Source: a bacterium (GTDB taxonomy: Bacteria > Lindowbacteria > 2-12-FULL-62-27). From it: 22,919 nt of DNA. Below the pieces are notes generated by a model that worked only from the letters and a program-made list of their open reading frames with translations, did no database searches and was not told the origin of the DNA. Numbering within the stretch: position 1 is the stretch's first letter; every line of letters begins with the position of its first letter. The translations under genes were made by a program, and so were the position numbers. The DNA lies in contig JACQOF010000018.1 of NCBI GenBank assembly GCA_016202645.1, positions 1 through 22,919 on the forward strand. The letters are read 5' to 3'. Of this stretch, positions 7,328 to 15,390 are shown piece by piece.

Positions 7328-8278
7328 TCAAAACCCCCGACCCGTCCCCATGCCGATTTTTCCGAAGTCATCGAGGATCATCAGGAGCGTCGGACCCAGC
7401 GTAATGATGAAGACAGTCGGAAAGATAAACAGGACCAGGGGGATCATCATGACCACCGGCGCCTTGTTCGCCTTCTTCTCGGCCGCGCCGCGAATATGCT
7501 CGTAGACATCCCGCCGGATCATTTCGAGGATATTCGCCATCGTACCGCCGGACTCCAGGGATTGGATGATCCCATCCGTAAAATATTTGACCGGCTTGGA
7601 ATCCGTCCGCCCATGCAGGTGATGCAGGGCCTCCGCGCGCGGCACCCCCATTTTGACCTCCTGGAGATAGATTTTGAGCTCGTAGGCCATCGTCTGCCCG
7701 GACGGTTCCTGGACAATCCGTTCGAGACAATGGTCGATGCTCAGCCCGGCCTCGACCCCCACCTGGGCGATGTCGAGAAGTTCCGGCAATTCCCGTTCGA
7801 TTATTCCCGTTCGTTTCCGTATTTTCATGAGAACGCCGAAATAGAGAAACCCGGCGAACGCCAAGGCCAGGACGGCGGCCGTGACGCAGATGAGGCTGAC
7901 ATCGGCGCCCAGATCATATTGAAACGCCGCCACCGCCAGGACGGCGGCGGCGACGAGGGCCCCTTTTTTCACAAAGTAATCCTCCGCCGAAATCTGGAGC
8001 GGATAGCCGGCATTGAGGAGTTTCATCCTGATTTTCCGCCGCATCGTCTCCGAAATCCGCGTGTGGACGAGTGCCCGCAGTCTGGCCAAAATCGGCTGGA
8101 TGATCCGCCGGTTGAAAGGCGCGGAGACCGTCCGCGTCCGGTGGGATTCGACCGGACGGGAGACATATCGTCCCAATCGGCCGATGACATCCCGTTCAAA
8201 CCGGGATCCGGAAAGTCCCCAGACCGCGCAGGCGAAAGAAACCGCCGTGAAAAACCCGGCCGAAACGGCGAGTTCCAT
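7328..8278 (-). CDS. tadC: TadC, Tad pilus inner-membrane platform protein (T2SF domain)
   Basis: 316 residues from the ATG at 8278, two nucleotides after the tadB stop; the frame runs upstream into tadB but that part is not homologous. An N-terminal hydrophobic helix is followed by a cytoplasmic region, a membrane pair (about 95-145: KKGALVAAAVLAVAAF... AGFLYFGVLM), the T2SSF domain (ELPELLDIAQVGVEAGLSI through GGTMANILEMIRRD) and a C-terminal membrane segment (APVVMMIPLVLFIFPTVFII). TadC pairs with TadB to form the inner-membrane platform on which the TadA ATPase acts to polymerise Flp pilin. It is the last gene of the main pilus operon. Confidence 0.93.
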   Translation of the reverse strand: MELAVSAGFFTAVSFACAVWGLSGSRFERDVIGRLGRYVSRPVESHRTRTVSAPFNRRIIQPILARLRALVHTRISETMRRKIRMKLLNAGYPLQISAEDYFVKKGALVAAAVLAVAAFQYDLGADVSLICVTAAVLALAFAGFLYFGVLMKIRKRTGIIERELPELLDIAQVGVEAGLSIDHCLERIVQEPSGQTMAYELKIYLQEVKMGVPRAEALHHLHGRTDSKPVKYFTDGIIQSLESGGTMANILEMIRRDVYEHIRGAAEKKANKAPVVMMIPLVLFIFPTVFIITLGPTLLMILDDFGKIGMGTGRGF

Positions 8279-8280
8279 GG

Positions 8281-9234
8281 CTAGATTTTGAAGGAGACTA
8301 TTCGATGGACCAGGAAGGATCCAACGATCAGGAGGCCGGCGCACAGCGCCAGAAGGAACTGCCCCGGCGGGGTATGAAACAGCGTCTCGCTGTAGCCCGA
8401 CTGGGTCTTGTGCATCAGCAGAAGCATGAAAAACGGAACGGAGACGCAGACCAGGCCGGAAATTTTTCCCTGGATGGTCAGAACGGCGATCTTGTTCCGG
8501 AGGTCATCGTGGTCCTGGAGGGTCTGAAAGATGGTTTTGAGGATATGAACCAGATTGCCGCCGGCGTCCTGTTGAAAGGCGACGCCCCGGACCATGGACT
8601 GCATTTCCGGACACGGCACGCGCCGGGACATGTTGTGAAGCGCTTCCCCGACCGGTATGCCCATCAGGGTTTCGTTCAGAATCAGGCGAAATTCGCCGAC
8701 CAACGGTTCTTCCAAGTCCGCCGTCACGTGGCGCAGGGCCTGAACGAAACTGTTTCCGGCCTTCATGTTGTTGGCGAGAATCGAAATGGCGAATTTGAGC
8801 TGTTTTCGCAGTTTCCGGACCCGCAGAAGGATGTGCGCTTTCAACAGCGCGAAGGGCAGGAGGATGGATCCGATCAGGACGACCGCGCAACCGGGAGGGT
8901 TGGGGCCGCCGCTCAGGAAGATGTTCAGAATCAGCGAAACCCCCGTCAGGAGAAACACCCCGATGAGGAATTCGGAGGTTTTCAAAGGGACGTTGGCGAC
9001 CGTCAGGAGCTGTTCGATGTGATTGAAGATCACCTTCGTCACCGGAAGCCGTTCCATTTTGGTGTCAAGCAGTCTGTAGATATCCTCGCTTGATTTTCTG
9101 CCCGCCCCCGGTTTGACTTTGAGATCCACGTACCGGCCCATCCGCTTGAGGATTCCGGCGTCGCGGCGGCAGATCAGAATCCACGCGGCGGCAAGGATCA
9201 GTGACTGCGCGAACAGGAAGCCAATGGCGCTCAT
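8281..9234 (-). CDS. tadB: TadB, Tad pilus inner-membrane platform protein (T2SF domain)
   Basis: 317 residues. It has an N-terminal membrane helix (MSAIGFLFAQSLILAAAWIL), a paired hydrophobic region (about 88-140), the T2SSF domain (KFAISILANNMKAGNSFVQA; FQQDAGGNLVHILKTI) and two C-terminal helices (GLVCVSVPFFMLLLM and PGQFLLALCAGLLIVGSFLV). The order tadA-cpaB-tadB-tadC differs slightly from the Aggregatibacter order, because cpaB lies between tadA and tadB. The spacing to tadC is 2 nt. The weak Shine-Dalgarno GGGGGA lies about 8 nt upstream of the ATG. Confidence 0.93.
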   Translation of the reverse strand: MSAIGFLFAQSLILAAAWILICRRDAGILKRMGRYVDLKVKPGAGRKSSEDIYRLLDTKMERLPVTKVIFNHIEQLLTVANVPLKTSEFLIGVFLLTGVSLILNIFLSGGPNPPGCAVVLIGSILLPFALLKAHILLRVRKLRKQLKFAISILANNMKAGNSFVQALRHVTADLEEPLVGEFRLILNETLMGIPVGEALHNMSRRVPCPEMQSMVRGVAFQQDAGGNLVHILKTIFQTLQDHDDLRNKIAVLTIQGKISGLVCVSVPFFMLLLMHKTQSGYSETLFHTPPGQFLLALCAGLLIVGSFLVHRIVSFKI

Positions 9235-9253
9235 ATCGAAGTCCCCCGGCGGC

Positions 9254-10744
9254 CTAGGGGCTCACGTCCCGCGCATTCGCATACAGGTTCGAGCCGGGCG
9301 CCGGACCCTGCACGTGTTCCTGGGCGAACTGGAGATTCCGGAGCAGTACGGCGGGCGGGTTCACCTGTTTCGCGCCAGCCGACAGGATTTCCACCGCCTT
9401 CTCGAAGGCACCCTGCTGGATGTAGTGATACCCGAGATTGTTATAGGCCCACGCGAAGTTCGGGCTCTTCTCAATCGCCGATTCATAAGCGTCAGCCCCC
9501 GCCGCCGCGTCGCCGGCGGCCATGTGAATCCGTCCGAGGGTATGGTCGATCTCGCCGTCGCGCGGATTCAGCTCCCGCGCAACGAGGGCGTTTTGGAGGG
9601 CTTCCGATGTCTTGCCCAGTTCCAGCCGGGCCCGGGCAAGATTTTTGTAGGGCTTGCTGTAGGAAGGCCATGCCTCGATGACTTGCAGGAAGGCCCGTTC
9701 CGCGTCCGCGTAATTTCCGGCGTCATGCCAGGCCACCGCCCGGTTATAGAGGTCCTCCGTCGGTACGGTCACGGCGGAGATATCTTTGACCGCCGTATCC
9801 CGCCGGGTCGGCGGTTTTGGCTCCACAACATTCGGAAGTCTCTCCGCCGTCGCCGCCTTCTTGACCGGCGCCCGCTCCGGCGGCCGAATCGAGCGGCCCC
9901 CCTCCACGTAGACGACTTCGGTTTTTCCGGGGCGGATGCATTCGATGGCGTGAACCTGTTTGTTGAAGAGTTCCTCGTACAACTGCTGAGCGCCGAATCC
10001 GGCGGGGTCGGTCTTGTCCGCGTCCTTGCCGCTGAGCAGGGACAGGTGAATTCTCCCGTTCGTGTGCGCGTGGATGAGTTTCTCGATGTCGGCATGGCCG
10101 GCCGCCAGCGTGACCCGTTTGAGATCTCCGGCGGCGCGCTGCCGGTTAAACTGGCCATCCCCCGCGCCGGCCTCCACCGGCGGCAGGACTTCGTTGTCGG
10201 CCGCGACCACCCGGACCCCGGATACGATCCGTTTGGTGACCGATTCCAGCTGTCCCTGGACAGGAAGACCATCCAGCTGATCCCTGGCATAGGTCGCGTA
10301 CACATCGACGTAATCACCGGGCCGGAGCAGTCCGGAAATACCGGTGATGTCGGTCACCTGGAGGGTAATGCATCCCTGATTCCAATCCACCATGTACGAA
10401 AGTTCGGCTTCCTCCCCCACCACGCCGATTTTGCTCCGGTAGAGAATCTCCCCCTTGGAAACGGAGTGGCGGGCGAACTGCCGGCGGGCCGGATCGAGGC
10501 CGGTCAGCATTTGCTCATTGTACAAGGCCGCGGGGACGGCCGTTCGGACGAGCATCCGGTCGGACAGGGTCATGCGGCCGGGAATATCGGAGGCCGCGAC
10601 GAGGACCGACCGGGACTCGCCGGCGTCGGCGCTTCGGGGCGACAGCGGGGTTTGATGTTTGATCCAGGCAAATGAGAGCCACGCAAACGACAGGCTGACC
10701 GCGACGGCGATCATGACGATCTTCTTCTGATTCATTCGATACAT
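9254..10744 (-). CDS. cpaB: CpaB/RcpC-type pilus assembly protein fused to C-terminal TPR repeats
   Basis: 496 residues, against about 260-330 for ordinary CpaB. Start at ATG 10744, with AGGAGG 7 nt upstream. The N-terminal membrane anchor (about 9-27) is followed by a SAF domain (about 45-110: VLVAASDIPGRMTLSDRMLVR) and an RcpC/CpaB domain (about 115-290: MVDWNQGCITLQVTDITG, LLRPGDYVDVYAT), which faces the periplasm. A proline- and charge-rich linker leads to about four TPR units (328-479: YNRAVAWHDAGNYADAERAF, AYNNLGYHYIQQGAFEKAVE). The TPR block resembles TadD, the TPR lipoprotein of canonical Tad loci, and no separate tadD is present here, so the fusion may supply that role next to the secretin. 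The reading frame is continuous with no sign of frameshift. Confidence 0.9.
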   Translation of the reverse strand: MYRMNQKKIVMIAVAVSLSFAWLSFAWIKHQTPLSPRSADAGESRSVLVAASDIPGRMTLSDRMLVRTAVPAALYNEQMLTGLDPARRQFARHSVSKGEILYRSKIGVVGEEAELSYMVDWNQGCITLQVTDITGISGLLRPGDYVDVYATYARDQLDGLPVQGQLESVTKRIVSGVRVVAADNEVLPPVEAGAGDGQFNRQRAAGDLKRVTLAAGHADIEKLIHAHTNGRIHLSLLSGKDADKTDPAGFGAQQLYEELFNKQVHAIECIRPGKTEVVYVEGGRSIRPPERAPVKKAATAERLPNVVEPKPPTRRDTAVKDISAVTVPTEDLYNRAVAWHDAGNYADAERAFLQVIEAWPSYSKPYKNLARARLELGKTSEALQNALVARELNPRDGEIDHTLGRIHMAAGDAAAGADAYESAIEKSPNFAWAYNNLGYHYIQQGAFEKAVEILSAGAKQVNPPAVLLRNLQFAQEHVQGPAPGSNLYANARDVSP

Positions 10745-10761
10745 GTTCGGGCCTCCTCCTT

Positions 10762-12102
10762 CTATTTTTCAAAAATGCTGTAATCGACCTTCAACCCCTG
10801 GATCTCAATTTTGTGCATGAACTTCGGAATGAGCCCCGTGCTTCGGAAGGCGCCCAGGGGCTGGCCGAGGTTGTCAAAGCCGGTTTGAACAAATTCAAAA
10901 ATGTCCTGCAGGACGATCGTGTCGCTTTCCATCCCCTGGACTTCCGTCACTTTCATGATTTTTCGCATCCCGCCTTTGAGCCGGCTCTGTTGGACGATCA
11001 GGTTGACGGCGCCGGCAATCTGCGCGCGGATGGCCTGGACCGGCAGGTCCATGCCGGCCATGAGGGACATCGTCTCCAGCCGGGCGATGAGATCCCGCGG
11101 CGAATTGGCGTGCGCGGTCGTCAGACAGCCTTCGTGGCCGGTATTCATCGCCTGAAGCATGTCGAGGGCCTCCCCTCCGCGGCACTCCCCGATGACGATC
11201 CGGTCCGGCCGCATCCTCAGCGCGTTTTTCACAAGGTCCCGCGTGGTGACGGCGGTTCCCTCCTTGTTCCAGACCGGCCGGGTCTCCAGCGGCACCACGT
11301 GGTCCTGGAGAAGCTTCAATTCCGCCGCGTCCTCGATGGTGATGATCCGTTCGTCGTTGGGGATGAAGGAAGAGAGGACATTCAGGGTCGTCGTTTTTCC
11401 GGAGCCGGTGCCCCCCGATACGACAAGGTTCTGTTTTCCTTTCACGCAATAGTTCAGGAATTTCGCGATGTGGCCATCCAGGGTTTTGAACCGGATCAAG
11501 TCTTCGATGTCCATCTTGCCCTTGGCGAACTTCCGGATCGTCAGGGTCGGCCCGCACAGGGCCAGGGGCGGAATGATGGCGTTGACGCGGGATCCGTCCG
11601 GAAGACGGGCGTCGACCATCGGCGACGTTTCATCGATCCGCCGGCCAAGCGGAAGGACAATCCGGTCGATCACATGCCGGAGGTGTTGTTCGTCCCGGAA
11701 CCGGCATTCGGTCTGGACGAGGGACCCCTGTTTTTCAATGTAGACCCGGTCGTGGCCGTTGACCATGATTTCGGAAATCTCGTCATCGAACAGGAGGGGC
11801 TCCAAGACGCTGAATCCGACCATTTCGTGTACCAATTCCTCGACCAAATCGGAAAAATGGCGGGGCGAGAGGGTCTTGTTCTGCAGTTCGAGAACCGCGG
11901 CAACCTCGTCCGTAATTTTTTTCCGCATGTAAATGCGGTCCTGCATTCTCTGTTCCTCGATCTGCTCCTTCTGGAACTTTTCAACCAGCCGCCGGTGCAG
12001 GTCGGTCATGACCGAATCCTGGGGTTTCCTCTCCGGCGAAGGTATCGGGCCGGCGGCGGGGGCCCGATAAAATCTGGACAACAGCGCCGTGTCCCGTCCC
12101 AT
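10762..12102 (-). CDS. tadA: TadA/CpaF secretion ATPase
   Basis: 446 residues. An N-terminal helical domain (about 30-130) precedes the RecA-like ATPase core. Walker A is SGGTGSGKTTTLN (about 228-240), preceded by the family segment PTLTIRKFAKGKM. The Asp box IITIEDAAEL follows, and Walker B/catalytic Glu lie in RIVIGECRGGEALD (about 295-308), then the His-box region NTGHEGCLTTAHANSPRD. This is the hexameric ATPase that powers Flp pilus assembly at the TadB/TadC platform. The start ATG is 3 nt after the tadZ stop, so the genes are translationally coupled. Confidence 0.96.
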   Translation of the reverse strand: MGRDTALLSRFYRAPAAGPIPSPERKPQDSVMTDLHRRLVEKFQKEQIEEQRMQDRIYMRKKITDEVAAVLELQNKTLSPRHFSDLVEELVHEMVGFSVLEPLLFDDEISEIMVNGHDRVYIEKQGSLVQTECRFRDEQHLRHVIDRIVLPLGRRIDETSPMVDARLPDGSRVNAIIPPLALCGPTLTIRKFAKGKMDIEDLIRFKTLDGHIAKFLNYCVKGKQNLVVSGGTGSGKTTTLNVLSSFIPNDERIITIEDAAELKLLQDHVVPLETRPVWNKEGTAVTTRDLVKNALRMRPDRIVIGECRGGEALDMLQAMNTGHEGCLTTAHANSPRDLIARLETMSLMAGMDLPVQAIRAQIAGAVNLIVQQSRLKGGMRKIMKVTEVQGMESDTIVLQDIFEFVQTGFDNLGQPLGAFRSTGLIPKFMHKIEIQGLKVDYSIFEK

Positions 12103-12105
12103 GGG

Positions 12106-13311
12106 CTAGGCCGCCTTCTTTGAAAAAACCCGGCTTAAAAACGGCGGGGGCTCCTCGCGGGCCGGAAGTCCCGCGCCCCACTCCGCCGCGAGTTTGGAAA
12201 TCAAATCCTGAATTCCCCGCACCGCCGGGTCCCCGGGCCAGCGCTCGGCGAGGATGTAGCCTTCGTTGATCGATTCGCCCACCCCGGCGGACTCCGGGAT
12301 CCGGGCGTAGGGGGTTCGACTCAGGATATTGCGGAGCATGTCGTCGTTGAGCGTGTACCGGCCGCCAAACCGATTGACGGCGACATCAAACCGGTCTTCC
12401 GCGTAGCTGAGTTTCTTGAGGAGCTGAAGGGTCTGCCCCGCGTTCTTGACGGAGGCGATTTCATCGTTCACGACCACGAACATCCGGTCGGCATGGTCGA
12501 ACGCGGCAAGAGACACTTCGTTCAGGACGGCGCCGGCGTCGAGAACGATCCAGTCATACCGCTGTTTCAGAAGTTTGATCAAATTCCCGACGTCCTGACC
12601 GGTGATCAGAGACGATTTTTCCGGCGAAAGCGGCGCGGACAGGACGTGGAGATTGGGCGACCGGCGGTGGATATGGTTGTCGAGGATGAAATCGGTCAGG
12701 CGGGAGTTGTTGTTGTGGATTTCCTCCACCAGTTCCCCGAGGGTCTGAACGCTGCCCGCCGAGAGGTACAGATCGACGTCGCCGAACTGAAGATTGAGGT
12801 CGACCAGGACGGTTTTGATCTGAGGGTACCGGCCCAGAAGACACGCGGTGGAAACGCTCAAAAAGGTTTTGCCCACGCCGCCTTTGGAGCTGAAGTATCC
12901 GACCGCCCGGCCGGCCCGGGCGGAACCGGGATTGCCTCCGCCCGATCTGCGGTCCACCAGCGCCAGGGCTTTTCGAAGGACCCGTTCCGGATTGTCGTCA
13001 TTGGTCAAAACGTCCCGAACGCCGTAATTCATGTACTGGATCAATTTCTCCGGATCCGGTTTTTCGGAGATGTGGAGCAGGAGGACGCTGTCCGGATACC
13101 GGGCGGATGCGTCCTCCAGGATCCGGCAGGTCCGCTCATGTTCGGGGAGCGACTCGACCAGAACCACCTCCATCCGCCGGCCCTTCATCGCCTCCACCTG
13201 GCCGGGATCGACGCAGTTCAGATCGACCGGCCAAAGTTTTTCAAAATACGTTTTGAATCCCTGATACGTTTGATGGCGGCCGATCCAAAGCACGCCGGGC
13301 GTCTGGTTCAT
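12106..13311 (-). CDS. tadZ: TadZ/CpaE-like pilus localisation ATPase (receiver-like + MinD/ParA)
   Basis: 401 residues from ATG 13311. A GGAGG ends exactly at the neighbouring upstream ATG 13317 (which would form an ATGA overlap with the secretin stop), leaving 6 nt to 13311, so 13311 is preferred. Residues 1-120 form an atypical receiver without the phosphoacceptor Asp (VVLVESLPEHE where VxLLDxxMP is usual), as known for TadZ. The MinD/ParA-like domain has the deviant Walker A SKGGVGKTF (about 139-147), Walker A' VLVDLNLQFGDVDLYL and the switch region IVLDAGAVLNE. TadZ places the Tad machinery at a cell pole. Neighbours cpaC and tadA are within 2-3 nt. Confidence 0.93.
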   Translation of the reverse strand: MNQTPGVLWIGRHQTYQGFKTYFEKLWPVDLNCVDPGQVEAMKGRRMEVVLVESLPEHERTCRILEDASARYPDSVLLLHISEKPDPEKLIQYMNYGVRDVLTNDDNPERVLRKALALVDRRSGGGNPGSARAGRAVGYFSSKGGVGKTFLSVSTACLLGRYPQIKTVLVDLNLQFGDVDLYLSAGSVQTLGELVEEIHNNNSRLTDFILDNHIHRRSPNLHVLSAPLSPEKSSLITGQDVGNLIKLLKQRYDWIVLDAGAVLNEVSLAAFDHADRMFVVVNDEIASVKNAGQTLQLLKKLSYAEDRFDVAVNRFGGRYTLNDDMLRNILSRTPYARIPESAGVGESINEGYILAERWPGDPAVRGIQDLISKLAAEWGAGLPAREEPPPFLSRVFSKKAA

Positions 13312-13313
13312 GG

Positions 13314-14342
13314 TCATCCTCCTTCTCCCCGGACGATATAGGGCGTGACGCTGATGATCAGATCGACCCGTTCCGCCTTGTCGACGCTGTTGCTGAAGAG
13401 TTTGCCCAGCATCGGCAGGGCGGAAAGTCCCGGGACCCCGCGGGTCGATTGGGTGTTGATCTCCCGCTTCAGGCCGCTCAAGAAAACAGTCTTGCCGGGT
13501 TCCACGGAAATCTCGCTGGCGGCGCGCGTGATCTTGAGCGCCGGCAGGAGAAAGCCGGACTGGCTGACCGCGTTGGTGAAATCGAGCGTGCTGACCTCGG
13601 TGTAGACTTTGGCGGTGATCCGATGATCGTCGTCGATGTTCGGTTCCAGGGACATCTTGATGCCGTAATCCTTCCATTCGACCGACATCTGGTTCTGCGT
13701 CACCAGGGGAATGGGAACCTGGCCGCCGATCAGGACGTCGGAACGCCCTCCGGAGAGGGCGACGATTTCGGGTTCGGACAGAATGCGGATGACGCCGCTG
13801 TCGATCAGGTAATTGATCTGAAGCATGAACGGATCCATCGACGTCATCGCCTGGCTCCTTTTAAAGTTCATCACGCGGGGCAGAAGCCCGGAGGCGAAGG
13901 ACCCGCTGAGGGCGTACTGGTCGTGCGCGCCGGGCGGAGAGGAAACATCCGGGGCGCCGCTGTGCCTGAAACTGCCCCAGTCGATGCCCTGGGTCTTGCC
14001 GGCGTTTTCGGAAATTTCCATGACCCTGACGTGCATTCTGACCTGCCGGGGGGTTTTTCGGACCGTCACGAGATAGGTAATCGTCTCGTTGGGCATCCAG
14101 ATTTTCACGGTGGTCGACCCGGCGGACTTGCCGCTGATCAGGGCTTCCCGTTTTGAAATCACGGAATAGTCGGCCACTTCCGGCGCGGCCACCGCGATTC
14201 GGAGAATGTCGGCCGGCGGAGTCACGGTCCGAAATTCCCCGACGGGAACGGTGAGGTGGATCTCCCCGGGGGCGCCGATGGCTGGACCGCACATGAGCGA
14301 GAGGAAAATTCCGACGAGTGCACGACAGGCATTTCCAAACAT
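13314..14342 (-). CDS. cpaC: CpaC/RcpA secretin, short form
   Basis: 342 residues from ATG 14342, chosen because CGGAGG lies 8 nt upstream and the protein then starts with a signal peptide (CRALVGIFLSLMCGPAIGAPG). An ATG at 14378 has no clear Shine-Dalgarno. The N-terminal pilus-secretin N domain (about 20-100: VGEFRTVTPPADILRIAVAAP, SAGSTTVKIWMP) is followed by the secretin core (about 175-335: VPIPLVTQ; SGLKREINTQSTRGVPGLSALPMLGKLF cut here into two halves; DLIISVTPYIV). Caulobacter-type CpaC is roughly 450-550 residues; here the long inter-domain region with a BON repeat is missing. It forms the outer-membrane gate of the pilus. Confidence 0.92.
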   Translation of the reverse strand: MFGNACRALVGIFLSLMCGPAIGAPGEIHLTVPVGEFRTVTPPADILRIAVAAPEVADYSVISKREALISGKSAGSTTVKIWMPNETITYLVTVRKTPRQVRMHVRVMEISENAGKTQGIDWGSFRHSGAPDVSSPPGAHDQYALSGSFASGLLPRVMNFKRSQAMTSMDPFMLQINYLIDSGVIRILSEPEIVALSGGRSDVLIGGQVPIPLVTQNQMSVEWKDYGIKMSLEPNIDDDHRITAKVYTEVSTLDFTNAVSQSGFLLPALKITRAASEISVEPGKTVFLSGLKREINTQSTRGVPGLSALPMLGKLFSNSVDKAERVDLIISVTPYIVRGEGG

Positions 14343-14385
14343 CTCTGTGACCTCCGTTGCTGATTTGTATTTTTTCATGAGCCTG

Positions 14386-15297
14386 TTAATAGTAAACTAG
14401 CCGGGCTTTGGTGATGAGGCCATAATCCTGTGCGTCGTCCAGGGGCGTGGACGAAATTCGATGCCGGATGAACTCGCCGGTCAGTTCCCCTTTGCTGTTC
14501 ACGGCCTTGACGCGGAACGCCGCGAAGCCCCGGGCGACGATGTCCCCGCGGCCATCCGGGAGACGGTCCGTCACCACCACGACGGCGACGTCCTCTCCCT
14601 GACTCAGGCGATAGCTGAATCCCTCCTCCGTCGGCCCTTTCATGTTCCCCGGCTTGGTCTCCAGAAGGCCGCTGTCGGCGAAGATCAGGTCTCCGACCTT
14701 CACCTCTTTGGGATATCCGTATTTGATGTTGTCGGTATAGTCTTTTGCGCCGGCCGCCGCGAGAGACAGAGCCCCGTAGTTGCCGCTGGCGCCGCCTCCG
14801 CCGCCTGGCTTCATGACATATTCCGTTCCCAGCGCAAACGGGTTCTCCAGATCCTCGACGACCATCGCCAAAGGAACGATCCCCTGAACATTTTCCGGGG
14901 GGCCTGGAATCCGGGCCGCGAGATCAGCGCGAAGCAACGTCGTTTTTTTGAGGAAGCGGAGAGGGACGGTCTTTGAGGTATGCAGAATGAGAATACCGCA
15001 CGTGCAGGCCACGCGGCTGAAATCGAGATACGTCCGGGACGGATCCAGGAAACTGTCCAGGGCGTAGTCGTTTTTCATGCTTAGATTCACGTCTTGAAAC
15101 GTCTGATATCCGTAGCCGCGGCTGAAATAAAGATTCGCGGAGGCCAGGAGCGCGGTTTCCGCGTCGTTAAAGAGTTTGTTCCGGGCATGGAGGAGAAGCG
15201 CGCCCTCGACCGTGGCGCCGACCATCATCGTAACGGCCCCGAATCCCAGAACAAACGGGAGCAACACCGATCCTCTCTGACGGCTACGGACTTTCAT
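14386..15297 (-). CDS. TadG-like Tad pilus pseudopilin/assembly protein
   Basis: 303 residues from ATG 15297, with GAGGTG 6 nt upstream; an earlier in-frame start at 15333 falls in the upstream hairpin element. The N-terminal Tad_N region (RQRGSVLLPFVLGFG followed by GATVEGALLLHARNKLFNDA and ETALLASANL) is the TadE/TadG membrane anchor. The later part carries GNYGALSLAAAG, NIKYGYPKEVKVGDLIF and ETKPGNMKGPTEEGFSYRL, a conserved extracytoplasmic segment that I recognise from Tad-locus proteins of other phyla. A C-T-C pair (around residue 100) could be surface thiols or a disulfide. The function is structural: initiation or capping of Flp pili. Confidence 0.8.
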   Translation of the reverse strand: MKVRSRQRGSVLLPFVLGFGAVTMMVGATVEGALLLHARNKLFNDAETALLASANLYFSRGYGYQTFQDVNLSMKNDYALDSFLDPSRTYLDFSRVACTCGILILHTSKTVPLRFLKKTTLLRADLAARIPGPPENVQGIVPLAMVVEDLENPFALGTEYVMKPGGGGGASGNYGALSLAAAGAKDYTDNIKYGYPKEVKVGDLIFADSGLLETKPGNMKGPTEEGFSYRLSQGEDVAVVVVTDRLPDGRGDIVARGFAAFRVKAVNSKGELTGEFIRHRISSTPLDDAQDYGLITKARLVYY

Positions 15298-15310
15298 GTG
15301 CTTCACCTCT

Positions 15311-15381
15311 GTTTTTTTGAAAAAGAGCGTCATCGGCGGCCATCCCGCCGCCGTTTTTTTAGAACGTCTTATTTCCGGCCG
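15311..15381. promoter_or_regulatory. Hairpin element A (paired with element B), leader of the tadG-like gene
   Basis: A 7-bp perfect stem (15334-15340 with 15347-15353) is flanked on the minus strand by an A-tract and by the block AATAAGACGTTC. The same block and a hairpin recur at 18590-18651. Read on the plus strand, stem plus TTTTTTT (15354-15360) looks like a Rho-independent terminator. Read on the minus strand it is a leader hairpin 36 nt before the tadG-like start. Which strand acts is not decidable from sequence. Confidence 0.6.
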
Positions 15382-15390
15382 ATTACAACC

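Noticed and set aside
15328-15350. Sigma-54 -24/-12 promoter on the minus strand in element A
   Set aside because: The GG...GC pair is spaced 11 rather than 10 nt and lacks the TTGC core, so it is not convincing.
15298-15390. Known riboswitch classes (c-di-GMP-I, guanidine, preQ1) for hairpin element A
   Set aside because: None of the family consensus blocks I know could be matched; only the hairpin plus the conserved flank shared with element B are visible.
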